Shown here: piece by piece, positions 36,201 to 45,448 of the stretch
Numbering within the stretch: the first letter of the stretch is position 1
Layout of the letters: each line of letters begins with the position of its first letter
NCBI GenBank assembly: GCA_948474755.1
Contig: CAOLHI010000059.1
Location: 372,001-436,000, forward strand
Reading direction: 5' to 3'
DNA from: Ctenosaura bakeri
Lineage: Eukaryota > Chordata > Lepidosauria > Squamata > Iguanidae
Length of the DNA: 64,000 bases
The notes under the pieces: generated by a model
The model's input: only the letters and a program-made list of their open reading frames with translations
The model's database searches: none
Told to the model about the DNA's origin: nothing
Program-made: the position numbers and the translations under genes

Positions 36201-36877
36201 GGAGGGGGAGGAAGAAGCAGTGAGGACTTCCACAGACACTGTAAAGGGAGTAAAGGAGAGACAGATGGCAGAGGCAAAGCAGGTAAAACAAGTTGTCATT
36301 CCCACAATTCCAATTCACTTGGAGCGCCACCACCTTACCTCTGAGTTTAGTGCTCAGTGTGAGACAACCTACTGTTCTCTCGGCCCTTGAGGCGTACTAT
36401 GGGGCAAATAACACTGGCCTAATTTACAAGATTAAGTTAAGGTTTATTTAAAATACTATACAGAATTGCCTTTGAAAACTCCAGTGCTGAACTAAAATCA
36501 AGCCCCAGATCCTAACTCAGCTATTAAGCATATTCAGTGTCACTGTGTTTCAAGCTAATATAATGTATCTTGCAAGGTCGTTGAGAGAACAAAGCAGGAT
36601 AATGCAACATAATGTATCAAGAATATTTGAGGAGAAAGGGGAAATACACATCACATTTATGTATTATTCTGAGCACCATTATGATCCACCATTTCTCATA
36701 CTTTCTCTCATTTGCTTTGAAGCCACTTGAATCTGCAAGAGTTCAGGTTACTCTTCTTTTTTTCTTTTTTTTAAACACAACCACATTTTCTGTACTAAAG
36801 TCTGAGAGAGAAGCCGCTGTGTTCTGGCAAAAGAAAGTACTAAAGAAATATAGAAATTCTCCAGGTCACGCAGTGTG

Positions 36878-37145
36878 TCACATACTCTCAGCCCCCAGAA
36901 AAGCCCATGATAGATTTGCCTTAGGGCTGCCAAAAGTGAGAAAGGACTTGAAGACACACAACAAAGGCAAACATATCATGGCATTTCCTTGGAGAGATTT
37001 GTTCAGAGCACATTTGTCACCACCTTCCTCTGAGGCTGAGAGAATGTGACTTGCCCAAGGCCACCCGTGGCTGAGCACAGACTTGAACAGTTGTCTCCCA
37101 CAGTCCTAGTATAACACTACTAACACTACTCTGCACTAGCTTTCA
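36878..37145. repeat. Two SINE fragments joined tail to head in opposite orientation
   Basis: 'GGGCTGCCAAAAGTGAGAAAGGACTTGAAGACACACAACAA' (36927-36963) is the plus-strand tail. It is followed by 'CTTCCTCTGAGGCTGAGAGAATGTGACTTGCCCAAGG' and 'CTGAGCACAGACTTGAAC', the minus-strand body and head of a tRNA-type SINE. This looks like two insertions or one rearranged one. Confidence 0.55.
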
Positions 37146-37638
37146 AACAACTACACCACTGGTCACAAGTGAACCAACCAAAAAACCCCTTTATTATTCA
37201 TTTGAAAGGGGAAAAAACTCAGATCCAAACAGTTATTACAAACACGTTCATTCATGTGATGTGAACAGTGATGAATCTTCAGAGGTACCTATCAGCTGTG
37301 AAAGGAAAGGAGATTCAGAAAATCTCCTTTTGCCTCTTCTGTTCTCCCTTCTGCTCCACATTCTTAAACATTTGAACCCAGTAATGATTCAATACCCTTT
37401 CTTTAGTCTTGTTCTGCGGTGTTCAACCACTACTCAGATGTTCAGGGTAAGCCCTGGCTCTCTCTCACACACACACAGTCCCTTCATCACTCTGTCCACT
37501 ACATCATACATTGTGTATCTTTATGCTTCAGATACACATGGAAATATTTTGCCCATAAAACAGTGTTCTACAAGTAATACATCACCATGGTCTAGTTACC
37601 TATCACGTACAGCAGTTGTTCAAAAAGGTAGCTCTGCT

Positions 37639-37745
37639 TAAAAAAAATAAAGGACTCTTGTGGCACCTACAAAGACTAATAGATTTATTTTATAGCATGA
37701 GCTTTCATGGACTACTATCCATTTTCTTAGGTGCATTGATGAGGT
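37639..37745 (-). mobile_element. Penelope-like element fragment with decayed hammerhead ribozyme
   Basis: The plus strand reads 'GGACTCTTGTGGCACCTAC', 'AAAGACTAATAGATTTATTT', then 'GCATGAGCTTTCATGGACTACTATCCAT'. This matches a repeat very common in reptiles that I identify with Penelope-like retroelement ends. On the minus strand, 37736-37695 keeps a hammerhead layout: a CTAAGAA where CUGAUGA is expected, a stem ATGGA-loop-TCCAT, then GAAA, then GCTCATGC. The core substitution means self-cleavage is not expected. Confidence 0.55.
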
Positions 37746-37974
37746 AACAATATTCTAGTCTCAGGAATACATGCATAAGTATATAGTTGCGAAGAAAGGA
37801 AATTCTAAAAAAGTTCCTTCAAATGTAACATTTGACACAATCTGATAAAATAGCAGTTTTCACAGTTACCCCTTCAAGAAGAGAAAATGTAAGCCGGATG
37901 GGCTGACAATTGTCCTTAATCAAGACAGGTCACATGAAATTTCAACTACAGTTATGAACTACAGCACTTTTAGA

Positions 37975-38195
37975 CCTCACCATATCACCTTGAACACATT
38001 GACCTTCTCTGATTTCAGAAGCTGGGCCATGCTTGATGAATATTTGGATGAGGAATCACCAGAAAAGCCTATGGACCTCTAGACACTGCTAGCCTGGAAC
38101 TCTGGACCAGCCGCTTCTGGTTAGAGCTGACAGTACTGGACCAGATGGACCAAAGGTCTAATTCTGTATAGGCCAACTTTCTATGTTCCTCAGTT
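37975..38195 (+). repeat. 5S-derived SINE with a different 3' body
   Basis: 'CTCTGATTTCAGAAGCTGGGCCATGCTTGATGAATATTTGGATGAGG' follows the middle of 5S rRNA. The 3' half, 'GACCAGATGGACCAAAGGTC' to 'CCAACTTTCTATGTTCCT', is not the Bov-B-like tail of the other copies but a separate widespread squamate 3' module. Confidence 0.6.
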
Positions 38196-40923
38196 CACAT
38201 ACACATACATATTAAAATCTCTACCAGTCAGACAGTTGCTTAAAGAAAGGCTCCAAAGCACTGCTTTTCTTGCACAATCTTCCCGTTAATTCAACACTTA
38301 ATGAAGAAAACAAGACTGAGTCAATGTCACATGGCATATTAATTAAGCAAATGAAATATATTACCAGAAAAGGATATGGCAATTTCAAAAGCATGTGATT
38401 GTTCAAAATCCACTTAAACACTATAAAACACTGGATATTGGTTACATCCAGCCACTGAGACCCAAAGCCTACTGTTGTTCCTATGAGAAAAAAACCAGCA
38501 GCATAATTCTTAAAATCTTTCGACTCCAGTTGCAGGCTACTAGATGGCTTCCCATCTAGGCTTCTTTGCAGCCTCTTAAAGGTGAAGAAAGAAGAGTTTC
38601 TTCTGTGGAATTCATGAAAGTAAAAGGAACTTGCCTCAGCAAGCCTGATCTCAGCAAAACCAAAAGGAAAGGGGACCTCTGGCTTTTAACTACAAGAATT
38701 GCTCTTCATCCACAATGAAGCAAGATGCCCCTCACACTTCAAAAGCAAAATCAGCAAGTTCTTTGAAAGAAACTTGCCTTACTCCCCTTTCTCACCCAGA
38801 TAAACATTCGACCTCCACATTTATGGATCCCCACCACCATCTTTTAAAGGAGGCGGGCCCTCCTGAAAGAGAGAGAACCAAGAGACCCAAATCCTTTCCC
38901 TATCTCATTGGCTCAAGTGGCTGCTCAATGACCTTATCGAGAGACCTCCTGCCCTGAGTAATTGTGTACCTCTTTCTTGATGTTTGGAACACAGCCCCAG
39001 CATGCTTTTTTGGCCTTCACAATCCTGGCTTCCTGACTACAATAGCATAATCCCTCCTGGAGTCTCGGGCTCAGAGAAAGCCACACGTAGTGTTTATTTT
39101 TCCCCTTGAAAGGGAACTCTGTCTCTCTCCCTTCTCAGCCCCTCTACTGGGGAGGAGTTGTCAGCCTCCCATGATTGATGGCTCGCCTTGCCACCCGTTC
39201 ATCAAGTCAATTTTCACCTCGTCACATACCTGCCCAGATGCCTTTGCCAAACTGACAGGCATGGGAAAAAAAACAGCCAGGGTTGGGAGTCATACCAAAT
39301 TCCTTCAAGCTGTAGCTCCACTGATGGTTTTTTTTTTCCTTTTTTAGATGCACACAAACAAGTAGTACTTGCTCCAGAGTGGTGGTAATTAAATTCAAGC
39401 CAAAGTACTCATTTTAATCTAGCCCTACTGTTGTATGTATGATGTTTATCACTCCCCAGGGAGGTTGTAATTTGTAGGCTGTATGTCATCCAAACCAATA
39501 CTGTATTCTGACCTGTGGTCTGTCCGTAGGCATTTTAGAACACAGCAAAATCTGTGCAAGTGTGGATCAATGTCCGTTACTAGTTTATCGAAAATTAGCT
39601 GTATAGCAATTAGGTGACAGTACACTGGGTCACAGGAGGAGAGCAAAGCTCTCCTGCTCATGCTGCAGTCTTCAAGCAGACCAGATAGGAAACATTCGTT
39701 CTGGAAGGTTATTTGAGAAAACACTATCAATAGTTGCGCATTGTTTGAACTTCTTTCATTCATTTTCCCCCCAGAACTAGCCTGTTTTTCCTCCAAGTTT
39801 CTCTCTCTGTGAATCAGAGAGAAAGAGAGAAATCTGCATTTTAATTGACATTCCAGAGAGGTACAGAGGCTGCTTATTGCATCTATTCAAACCAAACAGG
39901 CTTTTCAGATGAAAATGAGTAAAGGCAAGTAGAAGATTTACAGGGATTTGGTACAAAGGAGACAATGAGGTTTGAAATGTTGATGGCACTTCACACCAGC
40001 CGCATAATGGACCACTGTTTGAAAGGGCAGTTTTTATATACCGACACATACATACACGTATACGTATATTCATCAGGATCTCCCTTTTTCTGAGAGAAAG
40101 AAAAATTATGAATTGCCACTCCCCCTCCCAAAAAAAAAAAGCAGCCTTCAAACAATGCCTCCCCACCAGAAGAACTTCTTGTACTTTTGGTTTGCATTAC
40201 TTCTACATCACATTTCCACTAAGCTCCATGTAAATCACTTCTCTGCATACACAGAGACTTTTGCAACATTCGCTAAAGGGTTCCATGTGTTGTTGTGGGG
40301 CTTTTTTCCCCCTTAACCAGGTCCTCCCAAGCCCACTATAGGTGAAAGCATTTACATACAGACAGATCTGATGTATTTTGCCCTTCACAAAGCCTGATCC
40401 TTCTTTCCTGCAACTAAATAAACTAGATCTCCTTCTTCACCTAAAATCCACAGCCCCTTCAAACAAAAGGCTTTTTTAATGCTACGCCAATTAAATCGCA
40501 GCTCTACAATTTGGGTCCTGTTTCAACCGTAACAATCCTCAATTATTTATGATTTTCTTTTCCCAGAATCCATGATCTGACAACTTAATTGGGCAGGGGA
40601 CTGGAGTCAACGCTTAGCACCTAAACAACAAACAAGGGACAAGGGCTCAGACTTGGAAACAGCCATCCCTTAAAGCTGCGCGCCGTGGTCAGCAGGAGGA
40701 ACTCTTCACGTGCTCAAGGTATACTTTGCCATATACTTCCAAGCATTCTGTGGCTGAACTCAAACACTGGGAAAAGTTTTAGGAGAAAGGCTTTTGCTGA
40801 GATTAAGTCAGGGTTGTAGGGTTTAGGAAAAGGTTCGTCAGAAGCAGGTGAAATGTCCGATTGACAGAAGGAAGATGAAGAAGTTAAAATAATTGGGCTG
40901 ATGTGTGTGGAATTTCGGTGTTA

Positions 40924-41103
40924 TGCCATTTCCGCACTAGCCTGTTACAGCGCGATGATTCCACTTTCAACCTCCTCTGGAATCCTGGGGTTTGCAGTTT
41001 CGGGAGGGGCCGGCCGGCCCCTCCCGAAACTGCAAACCCCAGGATTCCAGAGGAGGTTGAAAGTGGAATCATCGCGCTATAACAGGCTAGTGCGGAAATG
41101 GCC
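40924..41103. mobile_element. Near-perfect 180-bp palindromic MITE (Harbinger-like)
   Basis: Two ~90-bp arms meet at 'GGGGCCGGCCGGCCCC'. Reading the left arm and the reverse complement of the right arm, I find one internal difference (TTACAG against TTATAG). The ends are 'GCCATTTCCGCACTA', and the element is bounded by TTA on both sides (40921-40923 and 41104-41106). A 3-bp duplication and GGCC-like ends suggest the PIF/Harbinger superfamily. It has no transposase and would be mobilised in trans. It lies about 1.2 kb inside intron 1 of FGFR2. Confidence 0.8.
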
Positions 41104-41590
41104 TTAGAGTTGCTCAAGCCGGCGCGGAAAGAAACTACGCAGCCCTTTGCGCCCCGCGTGAGCGGCAGAACCAGAGCTCCCACCTGGCCCTTACGATCCT
41201 CACGCAGGTTGCCATCTAAAGCCCAGGCACCTGGACCCAACTTCCACGGAAACCAAGGGAACTGACGGAGTCTCGAATCAATGAGCGAAAAGCTCGGGCG
41301 TTAAGTCCTCTGGCAACCTCGCCTGCCATCCAATCTCAACCACATCATCCCGAGGGATCTCGGCGGAGCAGCGCCGCGCACCCAGGGACGCAATTGCTAA
41401 GCCGGGTGGGGGGGAGCTGTCAACGACCAAGAGCCGGGGGCGGGGAAAACAGATTTTTTTTGGGGGGAAACCTTCTTCTCCCCAAGAAAGGATTCCTAAA
41501 CTTCACTACGAGGAAGATCATAGTGGGGGGGAAGATCACGATGGGGGGGATTCAATGCACCTAAGCCCCTCATCCTTACGATTCCACTTG

Positions 41591-41751
41591 GGCCATTTCC
41601 GCACTAGCCTGTTACAGCGCGACGATTCCCCTTGCAACCTCCTCTGGAATCCTGGGGTTTGCAGTTTCGGGAGGGGCCGGCAAACCCCAGGATTCCAGAG
41701 GAGGTTGCAAGTGGAATCGTCGCGCTATAACAGGCTAGTGCGGACATGGCC
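41591..41751. mobile_element. Second palindromic MITE copy, 161 bp
   Basis: Same family as 40924-41103, with GGCC ends and TTG on both flanks (41588-41590 and 41752-41754). The right arm has lost part of the centre. Relative to the first copy both arms carry the same changes (CGACGATT and TTGCAACC), so the arms changed together. Arm-specific differences are ATTTCC/ATGTCC, CCCCTT/CCACTT and the inherited TTACAG/TTATAG. Confidence 0.8.
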
Positions 41752-42167
41752 TTGGTTTGACTCATTGGATCCACGCATGGGGTCTCGTAGTGGTTTTGTC
41801 ATTTTGTGTGGGGGGGGGGTTGCTCCGTATTACTTGAGAAACCCAACCCAACCCAACCCGCTGCTGAACATCACTGCCGGGCGAGAGAGATCAACAGCGT
41901 GCCTCTTGCTTTTCCAAGACCAGAGCCCATGAAGAAGAGGAAGAGGAGGAGAAAAAGGAAGAGAAGGAAAAGGTGGGCTGAAGGTGGAAGAGGGGAAAGA
42001 CGTTCGCCTCTTCGGATCACGCTTGGCTCCCAAAGCCACAAAGCCACGGCTTGGGGAGGGGGCGCGCAACCTGGCCAGCGATCGGCCAGGAAACTCGCCC
42101 TCCTCCGGATCCGTGCGCGTGTTTAAAGCTAGGGATTAATCTTTTTTTTTTCCCCCTCGGTCGCCCC

Positions 42168-42193
42168 CCTCCTCCTCCTCCTCCTCCTCCTCC
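42168..42193. repeat. (CTC)n microsatellite in the CpG island
   Basis: About eight CTC repeats run into a C-rich block. On the gene strand they are GAG/GGA repeats, about 70 bp inside the candidate first intron. Confidence 0.8.
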
Positions 42194-42260
42194 CTGCCCC
42201 CCCACCCCACCCCGCCGCCAACCCGCCTTGCGCCGCTCCAGCCAAGCCTGGTCCAATTAC

Positions 42261-42990
42261 CTGGTATGAAAAGGCTCCGGGTAACCGATCCGCCAGCCCC
42301 TCGCAGCAGGCGTGTGGACGGGATGGAGCGCGGCGACGGAGGCAGCCTCGCCGCACCGGGCCGGGGGTGGGGGGGGAGAGAGAGAGAGACCGGGAAGACG
42401 GAGGAGGGGAGGGACCCCCCAAAAGAACGAAAACCCTGTCGTCGTCGTCGTCGTCTCCTCCCGCTCTATGCCATCCTCGGGCGCTCCGACTCGCGCTCCT
42501 ACGGTCCCCTCCAAGCCGGGCGAGGGAAGTCGGCGCTCGCCAGCCCCATCCCCGCCGCCGCCGCTCTCGGCTCCCCTTTTCCTCCCCAAAACGGGCTCCC
42601 GGCGGCCGAGGCAGCCGCGGGAGGGGGCTGCGGGATCCGAGGGGGTCCTTCTCGACGCCGCAGACGGCGAGGGAAACCGCGAACCCAGAAAGAGAACGGC
42701 GCGGAAAGCGCAAGAAGTCTGTCACAAACTTTTTTCTCCCCCCCCGCCTCGCCTCCCTTCACGCTAAGAATCCAGGTTTGAGGGAGGGGGGGAAAAAAAA
42801 AACTTTCCCCAAAATTCAGGACTTTTCAAAAGAAGAACGGGAGGGATTTAAAAAAAAAAAATACACGGCGGAGGAAATAGGTGCCTTAAGTCCAGATCCA
42901 GTCCATTCAGAATCCCTGATGGGACGGAGCGCTAAAGCTTTATCAACTCCACAAGCCCTTTTCCCTCCCTCCCTCCTCCCTCTTTCTCGC
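42261..42990 (-). other. FGFR2: Probable non-coding FGFR2 exon 1 (limits approximate)
   Basis: The only good minus-strand donor in the core of the CpG island is 'CCAG|GTAATT', putting the last exon base at 42261. The 5' end is a guess from the CCAAT/GC-box position. Weaker donors, 'CCAG|GTGGGAG' and 'CTGC|GTGAGG', occur near 41.18 and 41.21 kb and could serve other first exons. I could not align the sequence to the human first exon from memory. Confidence 0.4.
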
Positions 42991-43058
42991 TCCCCCCTCC
43001 TTCCCCTGGTCCCTCCCCCGAAGTGGAAACCCGAGCCGTTTCCTGGACAGTCCCTCTG

Positions 43059-43071
43059 CCAATCAGGGCGG
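43059..43071. promoter_or_regulatory. CCAAT box abutting a GC box
   Basis: 'CCAATCAGGGCGG' contains a consensus NF-Y site (CCAATCAG) overlapping by one base with GGGCGG (Sp1/KLF). This pairing is typical of TATA-less housekeeping and developmental promoters. It lies about 225 bp from the first MITE of the array. Confidence 0.55.
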
Positions 43072-43296
43072 CTCAGCGATAGTTGAACTCCGCCGGCTCG
43101 TCCCCTCGCGCTTTGGAGAGGCCAGAAGGAGAAGGGAAGCGCCCGCCCCGCCCCGCCGCCCCGCCGCCCGAGGACTCGGGGGAAAACGCCCCCCAGCGGC
43201 GCCAGGAAAGTAGCAGGCCCGGAAAGAAAAGAGGGGGAGAGGGAGAGGGAGAGAAAGAGAGAGGGAAACAGTCACCCCTTCTCTCTCGCTCTCTCT

Positions 43297-44595
43297 GGCC
43301 CTTTCCGCACTAGACTGCTGTAGTGCTATGATTCCACTTTCAACATGCTATGGACTCTTGGGGTTTGCAGCTTAGGGAGGGGCCCCTAGGAGGTTGAAAG
43401 TGGAATCATAGCACTACAACAGTCTAGTGCGGAAATGGCCTCTCTCGCTCTCGCTCTCTCTGGCCCTTTCCGCACTAGACTGCTGTAGTGCTATGATTCC
43501 ACTTTCAACATCCTATGGACTCTTGGGGTTTGCAGCTTAGGGAGGGGCCCCTAGGAGGTTGAAAGTGGAATCATAGCACTACAACAGTCTAGTGCGGAAA
43601 TGGCCTCTCTCGCTCTCGCTCTCTCTGGCCCTTTCCGCACTAGACTGCTGTAGTGCTATGATTCCACTTTCAACATCCTATGGACTCTTGGGGTTTGCAG
43701 CTTAGGGAGGGGCCCCTAGGAGGTTGAAAGTGGAATCATAGCACTACAACAGTCTAGTGCGGAAATGGCCTCTCTCGCTCTCGCTCTCTCTGGCCCTTTC
43801 CGCACTAGACTGCTGTAGTGCTATGATTCCACTTTCAACATCCTATGGACTCTTGGGGTTTGCAGCTTAGGGAGGGGCCCCTAGGAGGTTGAAAGTGGAA
43901 TCATAGCACTACAACAGTCTAGTGCGGAAATGGCCTCTCTCGCTCTCGCTCTCTCTGGCCCTTTCCGCACTAGACTGCTGTAGTGCTATGATTCCACTTT
44001 CAACATCCTATGGAATCTTGGGGTTTGCAGCTTAGGGAGGGGCCCCTAGGAGGTTGAAAGTGGAATCATAGCACTACAACAGTCTAGTGCGGAAATGGCC
44101 TCTCTCGCTCTCGCTCTCTCTGGCCCTTTCCGCACTAGACTGCTGTAGTGCTATGATTCCACTTTCAACATCCTATGGACTCTTGGGGTTTGCAGCTTAG
44201 GGAGGGGCCCCTAGGAGGCTGAAAGTGGAATCATAGCACTACAACAGTCTAGTGCGGAAATGGCCTCTCTCGCTCTCGCTCTCTCTGGCCCTTTCCGCAC
44301 TAGACTGCTGTAGTGCTATGATTCCACTTTCAACATCCTATGGAATCTTGGGGTTTGCAGCTTAGGGAGGGGCCCCTAGGAGGCTGAAAGTGGAATCATA
44401 GCACTACAACAGTCTAGTGCGGAAATGGCCTCTCTCTCTCTCGCTCTCTCTGGCCGTTTCCGCACTAGACTGTTGTAGTGCTATGATTCCACTTTCAACA
44501 TCCTATGGACTCTTGGGGTTTGCAGCTTAGGGAGAGGCCCCTAGGATGTTGAAAGTGGAATCATAACACTATAACAGTCTAGTGCGGAAATGGCC
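43297..44595. repeat. Tandem array of eight 165-bp MITE units
   Basis: Units start at 43297, 43462, 43627, 43792, 43957, 44122, 44287 and 44452, so the period is exactly 165. Each has a 144-bp palindromic MITE (GGCCCTTTCCGCAC... to ...GTGCGGAAATGGCC, core 'GGGGCCCC') and a 21-bp spacer of TCTCTCGCTCTC type. The MITE is flanked by TCT on both sides in every unit. Middle units are nearly identical. Units 5 and 7 share GGAATC for GGACTC, units 6 and 7 share GAGGCTGAAAG, and unit 8 is the most diverged. This is best explained by one insertion in a CT microsatellite followed by tandem amplification. Confidence 0.95.
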
Positions 44596-44607
44596 TCTCT
44601 ATCTCTC

Positions 44608-44630
44608 TCTCACACACACACACACACACG
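44608..44630. repeat. (CA)n microsatellite
   Basis: A short CA run follows the CT-rich end of the MITE array and probably continues the original low-complexity insertion site. Confidence 0.8.
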
Positions 44631-44682
44631 CTTGTTAAAATTAATTAATATTAATACAAATATTAATATTTGTAATGGGGGT

Positions 44683-45150
44683 GCATCTCTGCCTGTCAAA
44701 TGATGGCAACCCCACAGATCAGGGCTTCCCAAAGGGTGCGTCACCTGAAACGGGCAGGGGTGTCGCCTACAATCTTGGACACATATGCTATTATTATAAA
44801 TCAAAAATTTTAAAAAAAATATATATGAAAGGTTTTCATGAGATATGTTGTGTCCCGGAACATTTAGTCATTATGTTATAAGGGGTTAGTTTAACCTCCA
44901 GTTTGCTAGTAAAACGGAATTGCTGGGTCGCGACATGGTGCATGTGTAAAAAGTGTGTCACCAACATGAAAAGTTTGGAAAGCTCTGCCCCACATTTTAG
45001 ATGGTCTTCTTTGGCAAGGGACATTCAGAGCTGGTGTGCCATTGCCTTCCTCTGAAACACAGCCTACAGCACTTAGTAATCCTTGACAGTTCCACATCCA
45101 AGCCGGAGCCTGCTTAGTTTCCAAGATCAGAGGGTATCTAGTGCCTCACG
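44683..45150 (-). repeat. 5S-derived SINE interrupted by a hAT MITE
   Basis: The tail 'CTGTCAAATGATGGCAACCCC' (44693-44713) and the body/head starting 'CCATTGCCTTCCTCTGAAAC' and running through 'GAGCCTGCTTAGTTTCCAAGATC' belong to one 5S-type SINE on the minus strand. They are separated by about 270 bp that form another element (44717-44987). Confidence 0.7.
44717..44987. mobile_element. Short hAT-type MITE nested in the SINE
   Basis: Ends are 'CAGGGCTTCCCAAA' and the complement of 'TTTGGAAAGCTCTG', a CAGRGCTTYCCAAA terminal inverted repeat. CCCCACA occurs on both sides (44710-44716 and 44988-44994), close to an 8-bp hAT duplication. The interior is AT-rich without a coding frame. It is younger than the SINE it splits. 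Confidence 0.6.
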
Positions 45151-45302
45151 GGGTATTTTTTGGCAACCTCACTTAGTGTCTGTGCAGGTCAGGATCACCC
45201 GCTGAAAGACATACGTTCAAGATGGGATGTTGGTGTCCTAGCACATGCATAAGAACCAATTATGCAACCCTTCTGCCAGGGATATAACGATATATTTTCT
45301 AA

Positions 45303-45448
45303 AGGGTACCCTTATTAGTCTGTTTCTGTATAAAAGAGGGGAAAGTATTCTTGTGGCACCCTTAAAAGCAGCCAGTTTATTTCAGAGTGCACTTCGGCCC
45401 ACATCTGAAGTAGTGGGATGTAGTCCACAAAAGCTTAGATGGAAATAA
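45303..45448 (+). mobile_element. Penelope-like fragment with decayed hammerhead ribozyme, plus strand
   Basis: 'CTTGTGGCACCCTTAAAAGC' and 'CAGTTTATTTCAGAG' are followed by 45403-45439: CTGAAGTA where CUGAUGA is expected, stem GTGG(G)-loop-(T)CCAC, then AAAA for GAAA, then GCTTAGATGGAAATAA. The layout follows the hammerhead ribozyme of Penelope-like elements, but both core boxes are mutated. Confidence 0.55.

Larger units (their letters stand above)
32028..42260 (-). other. FGFR2: FGFR2 intron 1 (about 10 kb, 5' limit provisional)
   Basis: The 3' end is secure (acceptor 'TTTCCTACAG'). The 5' end depends on the candidate donor 'CCAG|GTAATT' at 42261/42260. Contents are SINEs at 32.7-33.05 kb, 36.88-37.14 kb and 37.97-38.19 kb, a Penelope-like fragment at 37.64 kb, two palindromic MITEs at 40.92 and 41.59 kb, and otherwise single-copy DNA. 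Segments near 38.56-39.30 kb and 40.42-40.64 kb are balanced in composition, free of recognisable repeats, and are the best places to look for conserved regulatory sequence. Confidence 0.6.
42000..43290 (-). promoter_or_regulatory. FGFR2: CpG island with presumed FGFR2 promoter
   Basis: This is the only long stretch of dense CpG and high G+C in the window, and it lies upstream of exon 2 on the coding strand, where FGFR2 has its non-coding first exon. On the promoter-proximal side there is 'CCAATCAGGGCGG' (43059-43071), an NF-Y box touching a GC box, and repeated 'CCCCGCC' Sp1-type boxes at about 43142-43168. No TATA box is clear. CpG continues more weakly down to about 40.67 kb. Start sites cannot be placed by eye, but they should lie at lower coordinates than the CCAAT box. 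Long open frames on both strands here are composition artefacts. Confidence 0.75.

Noticed and set aside
38715..38957. An 80-codon frame in intron 1
   Set aside because: There is no family similarity, no clear splice context on the plus strand and no coding texture.
41513..41550. Short tandem copy of GAAGATCAYRRTGGGGGG
   Set aside because: It is a two-copy slippage event in G-rich DNA with no further structure.
42129..43086. Long open frames on both strands in the CpG island (up to 239 codons)
   Set aside because: They overlap in several phases, are low complexity (Arg, Pro, Gly, Ser runs) and have no family similarity. High G+C explains the lack of stops.
43297..44595. CRISPR-like regular repeat array
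   Set aside because: Units are 144-bp palindromic MITEs with 21-bp low-complexity spacers that are the same each time, in a vertebrate genome. There are no unique spacers.
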